Shown piece by piece: positions 29,091 to 38,589 of a stretch of 64,000 nt of DNA. Numbering within the stretch: position 1 is the stretch's first letter; each line of letters starts with the position of its first letter. Origin of the DNA: Bordetella genomosp. 7. Its GTDB lineage: Bacteria > Pseudomonadota > Gammaproteobacteria > Burkholderiales > Burkholderiaceae_B. The DNA lies in assembly GCF_002261265.1 (NCBI RefSeq), contig NZ_NEVK01000004.1:698501-762500 (forward strand). Reading direction: 5' to 3'. The translations under genes and the position numbers were made by a program. The notes under the pieces were generated by a model that saw only the letters and a program-made list of their open reading frames with translations, did not search any database and was not told the DNA's origin.

Positions 29091-29160
29091 CGCCTCGCCG
29101 GCTGCACCTCGCCGGCCGCACCTAGCCGGCCACACCTCGCCGGCCGCGCCTAGCCGGCTG
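29091..29160. repeat. Five tandem 14-bp repeats overlapping a stop codon
   Basis: Five head-to-tail units with the pattern CRCCTMGCCGGCYR (for example CACCTCGCCGGCCG), at 29091, 29105, 29119, 29133 and 29147. Units 1, 2 and 4 have TCG where units 3 and 5 have TAG. The last unit contains the TAG stop (read on the minus strand) and final codons of the tartrate-dehydrogenase-type gene, so the array looks like slippage copies of that gene's 3' end spreading into the convergent intergenic gap. Each unit carries a GCCGGC self-complementary core. Confidence 0.85.
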
Positions 29161-30220
29161 CCACCACCTCGGCGATGGCCTTGCCTACGTCGGCCGTAGA
29201 CGCGGTGCCCTTCATGTCGCGGGTGCGCGGGCCCTCGGCCAACACGGTCTCGATGGCCGCCACGACGGCCTGCGAGGCCTGCGGGTAGCCCAGAAAATCG
29301 AGCATCAGCGCACCGCTCCAGATCTGGCCGATAGGGTTGGCAATACCCTTGCCATAGATGTCGGGCGCCGAACCGTGCACCGGCTCGAACAGCGACGGGA
29401 ACTTGCGCTCGGGGTTCAGGTTGGCCGACGGCGCGATGCCGATGGTGCCGGTGCAGGCCGGGCCCAGGTCGGAAAGAATATCGCCAAACAGGTTCGACGC
29501 CACCACCACGTCGAACCAGTCGGGATGCTGCACAAAGTGGGCGCACAGAATGTCGATGTGGTATTTGTCCCAGCGCACATCCGGATACTGGCCGGCCACG
29601 TCCGCCACGCGCTCGTCCCACCACGGCATCGAAATCGAAATACCGTTTGACTTGGTGGCGGCGGTCAGGTGCTTGCCGCGCTTTTGCGCCAGTTCAAACG
29701 CGAACTTCAGCACCCGGTCGGCGCCCACCCGGGTGAACACGCTTTCCTGGATGACGACCTCGCGCTCGGTGCCCGCAAACAGCTTTCCGCCGCTGTTGGA
29801 GTATTCGCCCTCGGTATTCTCGCGCACGATGAAAAAGTCGATGTCGCCGGGCTTGCGGTCGGCCAGCGGCGATGGCACACCGGGCATCAGGCGCACGGGG
29901 CGCAGGTTGATGTACTGGTCGAAATCGCGGCGGAAGCGAAACAGCGACCCCCACAGCGCCTCGTGGTCGGGCACCGTGTCCGGCCAGCCGATGGCACCGA
30001 AGAAGATGGCTTCATGGCCGCCGATCTGCGCGGCCCAGTCGTCGGGCATCATCTTGCCGTGCTTGGCGTAGTAATCGCAGCTCCAGTCGAAGTGGTCCCA
30101 TTGAAAATTGATGCCGAAGCGCCGCGCCGCGGCGTCCAGCACGCGCAAGCCTTCGGGCACCACTTCCTTGCCGATGCCATCGCCCGGAATGACTGCGATC
30201 TTGTGTTGGTTTCCTGCCAC
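29150..30220 (-). CDS. Tartrate dehydrogenase / D-malate dehydrogenase type (TtuC family)
   Basis: NAD-dependent beta-hydroxyacid oxidative decarboxylase of the isocitrate/isopropylmalate dehydrogenase superfamily. Product of 356 residues: KIAVIPGDGIGKEVVPEGL at the N-terminus, RENTEGEYSNSGG (the substrate-loop form of the TtuC/YeaU branch, unlike LeuB), and SNLFGDILSDLGPACTGTIGIAPSANL with FEPVHGSAPDIYGKG for NAD binding. The start is a GTG at 30220 with GGAGA 7 bp upstream; the longer reading lacks support. Substrates in this branch include tartrate, D-malate and 3-isopropylmalate. The 3' end runs into a tandem repeat block. Confidence 0.88.
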   Translation of the reverse strand: MAGNQHKIAVIPGDGIGKEVVPEGLRVLDAAARRFGINFQWDHFDWSCDYYAKHGKMMPDDWAAQIGGHEAIFFGAIGWPDTVPDHEALWGSLFRFRRDFDQYINLRPVRLMPGVPSPLADRKPGDIDFFIVRENTEGEYSNSGGKLFAGTEREVVIQESVFTRVGADRVLKFAFELAQKRGKHLTAATKSNGISISMPWWDERVADVAGQYPDVRWDKYHIDILCAHFVQHPDWFDVVVASNLFGDILSDLGPACTGTIGIAPSANLNPERKFPSLFEPVHGSAPDIYGKGIANPIGQIWSGALMLDFLGYPQASQAVVAAIETVLAEGPRTRDMKGTASTADVGKAIAEVVAAG

Positions 30221-30294
30221 CGATGTTCTCCAGTAAAGGTCAGCCCTGCCCGGCCCTGCCGGCAAGGACGTAGGGAATATGTATCACGCCTTCA

Positions 30295-31845
30295 TCACGC
30301 GCCGCTCCATGCCTCGGCGTTCAGTTTATCGCTGTACACCGGCCGCCGCTGCGAGCGCTGCACGTGTTCAAGCGCCGGTGTGATCACCTGTACCAGCCGG
30401 TCGAACGACGGCCGGATTTCCTCGTCAGGCACGCACGCATACCCCAGCAGCACGCCCGGCCGGGCGTCGCGTTCGCTGGCATAGTAACGGGACAGCGGTC
30501 GCGCGTGCAGGCCCAGCGTACGCGCCGCAATGGAAATCCCCAGGTCGTCGGTGCCATCCGGCAGATGCATCACCAGGTGCAGGCCGGCTTCATGCGTCGA
30601 TATCGGCCAGTCGGCTCCGAAGCGCGCCGTGATGGCTTCACGCAGCAGCGCCTGCCGCGCCGCGTAACGCTGCTTCATGCGGCGGATATGGCTCGCATAG
30701 TGGCCGCCTTCGATAAAATCGGCCAACACCGCCTGGTCCATCAGCCGCCCTTCCCGGTACAGCTCCGACAATCCCGTCGCCATGTGACTGGCCAGGGGCT
30801 TGGGCAAAAGCATGTACCCCAGCCGGAACCCGGGAAACAGGGTTTTCGAGAACGTACCCAGGTACAGGACCCGATCGTGCTGGTCCAGCCCCTGCAATGA
30901 GGCTATCGGCCGGCCGTCGAAGCGGAATTCGCTGTCGTAGTCGTCTTCTATGATCCACGCGCCGCGCGTATGGGCATATTCGAGCAGCATGCGGCGGCGG
31001 GCCAGGCTCATCACCATGCCCAACGGATACTGGTGCGATGGCGTCACGAAAATAAACCGCGGTGGATCGCGCATCTGCTCGGCGCTGGGCGCCATGCCTT
31101 CGTCGTCGACATCAACCGGCACGGGCGTGATGCCGCATGCCATCAACGTCGAGCGCGCGCCCCAGTACCCCGGGTTTTCCATCCAGGCGGTGTTTCCGTA
31201 GTCGCCCAGCAGACGGGCCAGCAGGCTCAGCGACTGATGAATGCCACTGGTCAGGACGATCTGGTCGGCTTCGCACTTTACCGACCGCGACAGCCGCAGG
31301 TGCTCGGCCAGCGCACGGCGCAGTGGCAGGTATCCCGCCCCGTGCGCATAGGTCAGGAGTTCGGGCGTCGACTGGCGCCAGCGCCGTCCTTGCAGCCGGG
31401 CCCACACCGCGCGCGGGAACAGCGCCACGTCGGGCACGCCTGGCACGAACGCCCCCCATTGCCGGTCCGAGGCAGAGGCTTCGTGCACCAGCTGCGAGCC
31501 GCGCCGCGACAGCGCAAAATGCGGGGCCGGCGCGGCCCCGGCCGGCCGCTCGGCTTCGGGTGGCTGCGGCACCACGGGCACAGTATCCGAAACAAAGGTG
31601 CCACTTCCGAATACCGACACAAGGTACCCCTCGGCGGTCAGCTGGTCGTACGCATGCAGCACCGTATTACGGGATAACCCTGTGTCGACAGCCAGCGCCC
31701 GCGTGGCCGGCAGCTTCGTGCCCGCGGGCACATCGCCATTCAGGATCAATCCACGCAGAATGTCGTAGATTTGCCTGGACAAGGGCACCGTTGCGCGACG
31801 CTCCAATCGCTGTAGCAGGCACTCGGACAGAATCAGTTCTTTCAA
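30295..31845 (-). CDS. MocR-type regulator (GntR helix-turn-helix fused to aminotransferase-like domain)
   Basis: Predicted PLP-binding transcription regulator. The N-terminal 75 residues form a GntR winged helix (VPLSRQIYDILRGLILNG, KLPATRALAVDTGLSRNTVLHAYDQL); the remaining 400 resemble a class I aminotransferase with the PLP lysine in YLGTFSKTLFPGFRLGYML. Such proteins usually control amine or amino-acid genes next to them. It is divergent from the ABC importer operon. The best start is uncertain: TTG at 31845 places the protein at normal length (516 residues), while an ATG at 31959 would lie beyond the inverted repeat in the promoter region. Confidence 0.88.
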   Translation of the reverse strand: MKELILSECLLQRLERRATVPLSRQIYDILRGLILNGDVPAGTKLPATRALAVDTGLSRNTVLHAYDQLTAEGYLVSVFGSGTFVSDTVPVVPQPPEAERPAGAAPAPHFALSRRGSQLVHEASASDRQWGAFVPGVPDVALFPRAVWARLQGRRWRQSTPELLTYAHGAGYLPLRRALAEHLRLSRSVKCEADQIVLTSGIHQSLSLLARLLGDYGNTAWMENPGYWGARSTLMACGITPVPVDVDDEGMAPSAEQMRDPPRFIFVTPSHQYPLGMVMSLARRRMLLEYAHTRGAWIIEDDYDSEFRFDGRPIASLQGLDQHDRVLYLGTFSKTLFPGFRLGYMLLPKPLASHMATGLSELYREGRLMDQAVLADFIEGGHYASHIRRMKQRYAARQALLREAITARFGADWPISTHEAGLHLVMHLPDGTDDLGISIAARTLGLHARPLSRYYASERDARPGVLLGYACVPDEEIRPSFDRLVQVITPALEHVQRSQRRPVYSDKLNAEAWSGA

Positions 31846-31868
31846 AGTGGCACCAGAAACTAAAAACG

Positions 31869-31894
31869 ATTTGGACCTATTGAGAGTACCAAAT
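31869..31894. promoter_or_regulatory. Inverted repeat, putative MocR operator
   Basis: Arms ATTTGGACC and GTACCAAAT (7 of 9 positions complementary) separated by 8 bp, in an AT-richer stretch just upstream of the regulator. MocR proteins commonly bind repeated sites in the shared promoter region. The flanking 31895-32124 region shows no further recognisable gene. Confidence 0.5.
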
Positions 31895-32124
31895 ATTCGA
31901 TACGCTGCTTCAGCGCAAGCAGAAAATGTCCAAAAAATGCCAAGGGGAAAACCATGCAACCGGACTTACCGTCACTTGCCACTGTTGTGCCCAGGCCGGC
32001 CCCGTGCCGCGCCACGCTGTACCTGTTCCACCCGTAGCACCTGAGTCGCGGGAAGGCATGGTTGCCAGAGCACAGGAGCCCTGCGCTGCCCTCCCGTATT
32101 TCTTACTATGCCCGGAGGTCCACA

Positions 32125-33705
32125 GTGAAACTAACAACACGCCTCAAATTGTCCTTGGGCGCGCTCGCCCTGATCGCCGCCGTACCCACGGCCCTGGTAC
32201 AAGCACAGGCACAGACGCGCGGCGGCACGTTGCGCATGATCGTGCAGCCCGAACCGCCCATCCTGGTGCCGGCGCTGAACCAGCAGGCGCCCACGCAGTT
32301 TGTGGCAGGCAAAATGTATGAAAGCCTGCTGACGTACTCGTTCGACCTCAAGCCGCAACCTGGCCTGGCCAAGTCGTGGGAAGTCGCGCCCGATGGGCTG
32401 TCCTATACCTTCAAGCTCGAAGAAGGCGTCAAGTGGCACGACGGCAAGCCCTTTACCGCGGACGACGTCGTCTTTTCGCTGAGCGAGCTGCTGCCCAAGA
32501 CGCACGCCCGGGCCCGCGTGATTCTGGGCCGATACCTGGACAAGGTAGAAAAGATCGACGACCACACGGTCAAGATCAGCCTGAAGACGCCCTTTCCCGC
32601 CTTCATGCTGATGTTCGAACCAGGGTTCGCTCCGATGATGCCCAAGCACATCTACGAGGGCACCGACTACATGAAGAATCCGGCCAACCAGAAACCGGTA
32701 GGCACGGGCCCGTTCATGTTCGACGACTGGAAGCGCGGCGAATACATCAAGCTGGTGCGCAACCCCAACTACTGGAAGGAAGGCCAGCCGTACCTCGATG
32801 AGCTGGTGTTCAACATTATTCCCGATTCGGCCTCGCGCGCGGTCGCCTTCGAACGCGGCACCGTCGACGCGCTGCGTGGCGGCGACGTCGACAACGTGGA
32901 CGTCAAGCGCCTGCGTTCCCTGCCCAATGTCGAATACACCACGCAGGGCTGGGAAATGTTCTCACCGCAGGCCTACCTGATGTTCAACATGCGCACGCCG
33001 CCGCTGGACAACGTCAAGGTGCGGCAGGCCGTCATGGCGGCGCTCAACCGCAAGCTGATCGTCAACAACATCTTCTTCGGATTGGGACAGGTGGCCACCA
33101 GCCCGTTTGTCACCACCGAGATGTTCTACGACAAGAACATGCCGCCCATCGACTTCGACATGAAGAAGGCGCGCGCGCTGATCAAGGAATCCGGCATCGA
33201 CCCCGGCGCGTACAACCTGCGCTTCCTGGGCTTTCCGTATGGACCCACCTGGGACCGGCTGGGCGAATACATCAAGCAGTCAATGGAACAGCTGGGCTTC
33301 AAGATCACGATGGAAGCCACCGATGCAGGCGGCTGGGCCAGCCGCACCGGCAACTGGGACTTCGACCTGACGCTGAACTACACCTACCAGTACGGCGACC
33401 CGGCACTGGGCGTGCAGCGCCTGTACGCCGCGGCCAACATGGTCAAGGGCTCGCCCTTTGCCAACGTGCAGGGCTACAACAACCCCGAGGCCGACAAGCT
33501 CTGGACCGCCGCCGCCTCGGAAGTCGATCCCGCCAAACGGCAAGAGCTGTATTCCAAGATCCAGACCATCCTGGTCAACGACGTTGCCAATGGATTCCTG
33601 GTTGATATGGAATTCCCCACGCTGTACCGCAGCAACGTCAAGAACCTGGTCCAGACCGCCATCGGGCTGAACGAAACGTTCGCCGACGTCTATATCCAGA
33701 AGTAA
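32125..33705 (+). CDS. ABC transporter substrate-binding protein, dipeptide/DppA-type (SBP family 5)
   Basis: Periplasmic binding protein of the peptide/nickel family. The 526 residues begin with a signal peptide (VKLTTRLKLSLGALALIAAV, cleavage after about QAQA) and carry the family pieces MIVQPEPPILVPALNQQAPT, YTFKLEEGVKWHDGKPFTADDVVFS and KPVGTGPFMFDDWKRGEYIKLVRNPNYW. A GTG start at 32125 has a GGAGG site 7 bp upstream, better than the upstream ATG. First gene of a run of eight co-oriented genes ending at 40872. Family members bind peptides, opines and also amine compounds, so the ligand is open. Confidence 0.92.
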   Translation: MKLTTRLKLSLGALALIAAVPTALVQAQAQTRGGTLRMIVQPEPPILVPALNQQAPTQFVAGKMYESLLTYSFDLKPQPGLAKSWEVAPDGLSYTFKLEEGVKWHDGKPFTADDVVFSLSELLPKTHARARVILGRYLDKVEKIDDHTVKISLKTPFPAFMLMFEPGFAPMMPKHIYEGTDYMKNPANQKPVGTGPFMFDDWKRGEYIKLVRNPNYWKEGQPYLDELVFNIIPDSASRAVAFERGTVDALRGGDVDNVDVKRLRSLPNVEYTTQGWEMFSPQAYLMFNMRTPPLDNVKVRQAVMAALNRKLIVNNIFFGLGQVATSPFVTTEMFYDKNMPPIDFDMKKARALIKESGIDPGAYNLRFLGFPYGPTWDRLGEYIKQSMEQLGFKITMEATDAGGWASRTGNWDFDLTLNYTYQYGDPALGVQRLYAAANMVKGSPFANVQGYNNPEADKLWTAAASEVDPAKRQELYSKIQTILVNDVANGFLVDMEFPTLYRSNVKNLVQTAIGLNETFADVYIQK

Positions 33706-33728
33706 AAGCAGGCGCGCCTGGCGCGCCC

Positions 33729-33781
33729 GGTCCGCCGCGGGTTTCCGCCCCGGCGGACCGCCGCAACCCGCGGTCCGCCGG
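33729..33781 (+). other. Mutually exclusive hairpins between binding-protein and permease genes
   Basis: The arm CGGCGGACC (33751-33759) can pair either with GGTCCGCCG upstream (33729-33737) or with an identical GGTCCGCCG downstream (33772-33780). A third pairing, CCGCGGGTT (33735-33743) with AACCCGCGG (33765-33773), competes with both. The spacer thus forms stable, alternative RNA structures. The usual role of such an element is to protect the binding-protein message or lower expression of downstream genes; a switch is possible. Confidence 0.6.
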
Positions 33782-33810
33782 CCCGCGGTGTTCCGACGGA
33801 GATGCTTTGC

Positions 33811-34815
33811 ATGAAATTCCTGTCCTTTTTCATATCGCGCCTGGGCAAGGCCCTCACGGTCGTGCTGGGCGTGGTCATCCTGAACTTCTTCATGATACGG
33901 CTGGCCCCGGGCGATCCGGCGGCCGTGCTGGCCGGCCAGGCGGGCGCGGGCGATCCGGCCTACCTCGCCGCCCTGCGCGCCGAATTCGGCCTGGACAAGC
34001 CGCTGCTGACGCAACTGGGCCTGTACTTGAAGGGAGTGCTGCAGCTCGACCTCGGCTACTCCTATCGCAATCACGTGCCGGTGCTGGATCTGATACTCGA
34101 GCGCCTGCCGGCCACCTTCCTGCTGATGTTCTGCGCTTTCGTGTTTTCGATTGTGTTCGGCGTGCTGCTGGGGGTCATCGCCGCCAAAGCGCGCTACAAC
34201 AACAAGCGCCGCTGGATAGACAGCAGCGTCATGACGGGTGCGCTGCTGCTTTACGCAACGCCGCTGTTCTGGCTGTCACTGATGGGTATCCTGCTGTTCT
34301 CGGTATTGCTGGGCTGGCTGCCGGCGTTCGGCATGGAAACCGTGGGTGCGGGCTACACCGGCTGGGCGCGAGTGCAGGACATCTCCCTGCACCTTATCCT
34401 GCCCACCGTCACGCTGGGTTGCTTCTTCATGGCCGTCTACGTGCGGCTGACGCGGGCCTCGATGCTGGAAGTGATCGGCATGGACTTCGTCAAGACCGCC
34501 CGCGCAAAAGGGGTGAGCCCCAATCGCGTCATTCGCACCCATGTGCTGCGCAATGCCCTGCTTCCGGTGGTGACGTTCGCCGGCATCCAGCTGGGCCAGA
34601 TGGCAGGGGGCGCCGTGCTCACCGAAACTGTGTTTGCCTGGCCCGGCATCGGCCGGCTGATGTTCGACGCACTGCTGCAACGCGACTATCAGTTGCTGCT
34701 GGGCATTTTCCTGGTGACATCCGTCATGGTGGTGGCCTTCAACCTGCTTACCGACCTGCTCTACCGCCTGATCGATCCGCGTATCTCGGCCGATTCACAG
34801 GGGGCCGCAGCATGA
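33811..34815 (+). CDS. ABC transporter permease, DppB type
   Basis: First membrane subunit of the importer. The 334 residues have six hydrophobic helices, beginning FISRLGKALTVVLGVVILNFF, with the family pattern MIRLAPGDPAAVLAGQAG after helix 1 and the EAA-type cytoplasmic loop (DFVKTARAKGVSPNRVIRTHVLRNAL) that contacts the ATPase. An ATG at 33811, 9 bp after GGAG, is preferred over one at 33802, which touches that site. The stop overlaps the next start (ATGA). Confidence 0.92.
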   Translation: MKFLSFFISRLGKALTVVLGVVILNFFMIRLAPGDPAAVLAGQAGAGDPAYLAALRAEFGLDKPLLTQLGLYLKGVLQLDLGYSYRNHVPVLDLILERLPATFLLMFCAFVFSIVFGVLLGVIAAKARYNNKRRWIDSSVMTGALLLYATPLFWLSLMGILLFSVLLGWLPAFGMETVGAGYTGWARVQDISLHLILPTVTLGCFFMAVYVRLTRASMLEVIGMDFVKTARAKGVSPNRVIRTHVLRNALLPVVTFAGIQLGQMAGGAVLTETVFAWPGIGRLMFDALLQRDYQLLLGIFLVTSVMVVAFNLLTDLLYRLIDPRISADSQGAAA

Positions 34816-35651
34816 AGCCATTCCTGAAGCGCTATATGCGCAACTATGGCGCGGTGGGCGGCCTGGCTGTCATGCTGCTGGTCGTGGCGATTGCGCTGGC
34901 CGCGCCGCTGCTCTATCCCGAATCGCCCTGGATGATGGTGGCCGAGCCGCTCATCAAGCCGTTCACCGACCCGGCCTATCCGTTCGGCACCGACATGCTG
35001 GGGCGCGACATCACGGCGGGCCTGGTATGGGGAGCCCGGGTTTCTCTGCTGGTGGGGCTGCTGTCCACAGGCGTGGCGCTGGCGTTCGGCATTGTCATCG
35101 GCGCGATCGCCGGCTACTGCGGCGGCCGCATCGACGACGCGCTGATGCGGTTCACCGAATTCTTCCAGACCATTCCGCAGCTGGCCATGGCCGTGGTGCT
35201 GGTCGCGGTGCTGAGCCCGTCTGTGTATTCGATCATGGGGGCCATCGCACTCGTGTCGTGGCCTCCGGCGGCGCGCCTGGTGCGCTCCGAGTTCATGACG
35301 CTCAAGCAGCGCGAGTTTGTGCAGGCTGCCATCGTCATAGGCCAGACGCCTTCGCGCATCGTCTGCACCCAGATCCTGCCCAACGCCATGTCGCCCATCA
35401 TCGTGTCGGCGTCGTTCATGGTGGCCACGGCGATTCTTACCGAATCGGCGTTGTCGTTCCTGGGGCTGGGCGACCGCAACCTGATGAGCTGGGGCTTCAT
35501 GATCGGCGCGGCCCGCACGATGATACGCGAAGCCTGGTGGATGAGCGTGTGGCCGGGGGTGGCCATTCTGCTCACCGTGCTGGCCATCAACCTGATCGGC
35601 GAAGGCTTGAACGACGCCCTCAATCCCCAGCTGCGCAAGCGCGGCGAATAG
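34812..35651 (+). CDS. ABC transporter permease, DppC type
   Basis: Second membrane subunit. The 279 residues start MKPFLKRYMRNYGAVGGLAVMLL, show the typical FGTDMLGRDITAGLVWGARVSL segment that precedes helix 2 in DppC-like permeases, and the EAA loop EFVQAAIVIGQTPSRIVCTQILPN. It overlaps the previous gene by 4 bp and is followed after 8 bp by the ATPase gene, so translation is likely coupled throughout. Confidence 0.92.
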   Translation: MKPFLKRYMRNYGAVGGLAVMLLVVAIALAAPLLYPESPWMMVAEPLIKPFTDPAYPFGTDMLGRDITAGLVWGARVSLLVGLLSTGVALAFGIVIGAIAGYCGGRIDDALMRFTEFFQTIPQLAMAVVLVAVLSPSVYSIMGAIALVSWPPAARLVRSEFMTLKQREFVQAAIVIGQTPSRIVCTQILPNAMSPIIVSASFMVATAILTESALSFLGLGDRNLMSWGFMIGAARTMIREAWWMSVWPGVAILLTVLAINLIGEGLNDALNPQLRKRGE

Positions 35652-35659
35652 GAGGCCGC

Positions 35660-37303
35660 ATGAGCGACAAGACACCGCTGCTGTCAGTGCGCAACCTGAC
35701 CATTCCCCTGCCCTCCGGTGGGGATCGCCGCTACGCCGTACATAACGTTTCCTACGACGTGCACGAAGGCGAGATCCTGTGCATCGTGGGCGAATCGGGC
35801 TCGGGCAAGTCGATGAGCGCGAACGCCATCATGGGCCTGCTGCCCGATTACCTGACCCCGCAAAGCGGACAGATCCTGCTGCGCGGATCCGACCTGCTTG
35901 CCCAGGACGAAGCCACGCTGCAGGCCATGCGCGGCAAAGACATGGCCATGATCTTCCAGGAGCCGCTGTCGGCGCTGAATCCGCTGATGACGGTCGGCGA
36001 ACAGATCGCAGAAGTCATGCGCGTGCATCAGGCCTATCCTGGCGACGCGCGTCGACAGCGCGTGCTCGAGCTGCTGGAATTCGTCGGCCTGCCCGACCCC
36101 GCCACGCTCTACCATGTTTATCCGTTCCGCCTGTCCGGCGGCCAGCGCCAACGCGTCATGATTGCCATGGCCCTGGCGCTGGAACCCGCGCTGCTCATTG
36201 CCGACGAGCCCACCACCGCGCTGGATGTCACCACGCAGGCGCAGATCCTGGACCTGATTGCGCGCATCCAGAAAGAAAAGGGCATGGGCGTGATGTTCGT
36301 CACCCATGACTTCGGCGTCGTTGCGGAAATTGCGCATCGCGTCGCAGTCATGGAAAGCGGCGAACTGGTCGAACAAGGGCCGGCCGACCAGATTCTCAAC
36401 TCGCCCAGGCACCCTTACACCCAGCGCCTGATCAGCGCAGTGCCACGCCGCCGCGCCCATGCGCAAGAATCGCGCGACACCGATAAGCCGGTGCTCGAAG
36501 TGCGCAACCTCTACAAGACCTACGTCACCGGCCGGGGCTGGCTGGGGCGCAAGCGCACCGTGCGCGCAGTCGACGGCGTCAGCTTCGCTGTCCGGCGCGG
36601 CCAGACACTGGGCATCGTGGGCGAGTCCGGATCGGGCAAGTCCACGATAGGAAAATGCCTGCTCAAGCTGATCGGCATCGATGGCGGCGAGATGATCTTC
36701 AACGGGCGCGACATCGCGGGGCTGACCGAAAGCCAGTTCCGTCCGTTGCGCAAAGAGATCCAGATGATCTTTCAGGATCCGTTCGCATCGCTCAATCCGC
36801 GGCACACGGTCGGCCGCATCATCAGCGACGGCCCTGTCGCCAGCGGGCAGCCGCGCGCGCAGGCCGAAGCCCGCGCGCGCGAACTGCTCGAGCTCGTGGG
36901 CCTGGACGCTTCCGCATTCGACCGCTATCCCAACCAGTTCTCCGGCGGGCAGCGTCAACGCATAGGCATCGCCCGGGCGCTGGCGCTCGAGCCGAAAATC
37001 CTGGTTGCCGACGAATCCGTGTCGGCGCTGGATGTCTCGGTGCAGGCCCAGGTGTTGCAGTTGCTGCACGGGCTGCAGCAGCGCCTGCAGATCGCCCTGA
37101 TCTTCATCACTCATGATCTGCGCGTGGCGGCGCAGGTCTGCGACGAAGTGCTGGTCATGCACCAGGGCAAGGTCGTCGAGTACGGCAGCCCGAGCCAGAT
37201 CTTCGACCAGCCCCGCCATGCCTATACCCAGAAACTGATAGCCGCCATTCCGGGCCAGCACTGGAACCCGCCGGGCGGTCCGCAACTGGAACCCGCGCTA
37301 TGA
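35660..37303 (+). CDS. ABC transporter, fused double ATP-binding protein (DppD-DppF type)
   Basis: Both nucleotide-binding subunits of the importer in one chain of 547 residues. The first cassette (about 8-255) has Walker [11 protein letters not shown] and signature LSGGQRQRV; the second (about 275-530) has Walker [11 protein letters not shown] and signature FSGGQRQRI. Walker B sites are [11 protein letters not shown] and [11 protein letters not shown]; the second has DES where DEP is usual. Each half ends with the oligopeptide-type C-terminal segment ([24 protein letters not shown]). AGGAGG precedes the ATG at 35660. Its stop overlaps the following aminotransferase start. Confidence 0.93.
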   Translation: MSDKTPLLSVRNLTIPLPSGGDRRYAVHNVSYDVHEGEILCIVGESGSGKSMSANAIMGLLPDYLTPQSGQILLRGSDLLAQDEATLQAMRGKDMAMIFQEPLSALNPLMTVGEQIAEVMRVHQAYPGDARRQRVLELLEFVGLPDPATLYHVYPFRLSGGQRQRVMIAMALALEPALLIADEPTTALDVTTQAQILDLIARIQKEKGMGVMFVTHDFGVVAEIAHRVAVMESGELVEQGPADQILNSPRHPYTQRLISAVPRRRAHAQESRDTDKPVLEVRNLYKTYVTGRGWLGRKRTVRAVDGVSFAVRRGQTLGIVGESGSGKSTIGKCLLKLIGIDGGEMIFNGRDIAGLTESQFRPLRKEIQMIFQDPFASLNPRHTVGRIISDGPVASGQPRAQAEARARELLELVGLDASAFDRYPNQFSGGQRQRIGIARALALEPKILVADESVSALDVSVQAQVLQLLHGLQQRLQIALIFITHDLRVAAQVCDEVLVMHQGKVVEYGSPSQIFDQPRHAYTQKLIAAIPGQHWNPPGGPQLEPAL

Positions 37304-38565
37304 CCAATGCCGACCTGACGCGCCGAAAAGATGCCGCCACGCCCCGGGGCGTGGGCGTCATGTGCAACTTCTATGCAGACCGCGCCGACAATGCCGAGCT
37401 CTGGGACATCGAAGGCCGGCGCTATATCGACTTTGCCAGCGGCATCGCGGTGCTCAATACGGGCCACCGCCACCCGGACGTCGTGCAGGCCATCGAGGCC
37501 CAGGTCAGGCGCTTCACGCATACCGCCTACCAGATCGTGCCGTACGGCAGCTACATAGAACTGGCCGAGCAGCTCAACCGGTTGGTCCCGGGCGACTTTC
37601 CCAAGAAAACCGCGCTTTTCACCACCGGAGCGGAGGCGGTCGAAAATGCCGTCAAGATCGCCCGCTGCGCAACCGGCCGCCCTGCGCTGATCGCGTTCAG
37701 TGCAGCCTTCCACGGACGCACCCTGATGGGCATGGCGCTCACCGGCAAGGTCATCCCCTACAAGGCCGGCTTCGGCCCCTTTCCGGCCGATGTCTATCAC
37801 GCCCCGTATCCCAATCCGATGCATGGCGTTTCCGTCGCCGACGCGCTTGCCGGGCTGCAGGCGCTGTTCGACAGCGATGTCGACCCGCGGCGGGTTGCAG
37901 CCATCGTCATCGAGCCCGTGCAGGGCGAAGGCGGGTTCAACATCTGCCCGCCAGAATTCATGCGCGCGTTGCGGGCGCTGTGCAACCAGCATGGCATTCT
38001 GCTCATTGCAGACGAAGTGCAGACCGGCTTCGGGCGTACCGGCAAAATGTTCGCCATGGAGCACTACGGCGTGGCCGCCGATCTTACCGCCATCGCCAAG
38101 GGGCTTGCCGGCGGCATGCCCCTGTCGGCCGTATGCGGGCGCGCCGAGGTCATGGACGCACCACCGCCGGGCGGACTGGGCGGGACATACGCCGGCAACC
38201 CGCTGTCGGTCGCGGCGGCGCTCGAAGTGGTGCGGGTGATGCAGACAGACCAACTGCCCGCCCGCGGCGCCGCCCATGGCGAACGGCTGCGCCGCCATCT
38301 CGAAGCGCTGCGCCCCCGCGTGCCGGAACTGGCGGACGTACGGGCGCTGGGCGCCATGGTGGCCGCCGAGTTCCGCCATCCCGCCGACGGCACTCCCCTG
38401 CCCGACTACACCCGGCAACTACAGGCGCGGGCGCTCGAAAAGAACCTGCTCTTGCTCAGTTGCGGCGTGCACGGCAATGTCATCCGCTTCCTGTTTCCGC
38501 TGACCATCCCCGATGAAACCATGAGCGAAGCGATGGACATCCTTGCGCAAGTCATGCCCGCCTGA
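37300..38565 (+). CDS. gabT: Class III aminotransferase, 4-aminobutyrate aminotransferase-like
   Basis: PLP-dependent omega-aminotransferase. The 421-residue product begins [20 protein letters not shown] and contains FTTGAEAVENAVKIAR, IAFSAAFHGRTLMGMALTGK, VIEPVQGEGGFNICP and the PLP lysine region LTAIAKGLAGGMPLSAV, close to the GabT/5-aminovalerate group. It removes the terminal amino group from compounds such as GABA. The start overlaps the ATPase stop (ATGA), tying the enzyme to the importer: the imported compound or its product is probably an omega-amino acid or amine. Exact substrate is inferred. Confidence 0.9.
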   Translation: MTNADLTRRKDAATPRGVGVMCNFYADRADNAELWDIEGRRYIDFASGIAVLNTGHRHPDVVQAIEAQVRRFTHTAYQIVPYGSYIELAEQLNRLVPGDFPKKTALFTTGAEAVENAVKIARCATGRPALIAFSAAFHGRTLMGMALTGKVIPYKAGFGPFPADVYHAPYPNPMHGVSVADALAGLQALFDSDVDPRRVAAIVIEPVQGEGGFNICPPEFMRALRALCNQHGILLIADEVQTGFGRTGKMFAMEHYGVAADLTAIAKGLAGGMPLSAVCGRAEVMDAPPPGGLGGTYAGNPLSVAAALEVVRVMQTDQLPARGAAHGERLRRHLEALRPRVPELADVRALGAMVAAEFRHPADGTPLPDYTRQLQARALEKNLLLLSCGVHGNVIRFLFPLTIPDETMSEAMDILAQVMPA

Positions 38566-38589
38566 TGCGGCCATCAACAGGAGACAACC

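Noticed and set aside
29091..29160. Possible CRISPR array
   Set aside because: Units of 14 bp are directly head to tail without unique spacers, and no cas genes are near.
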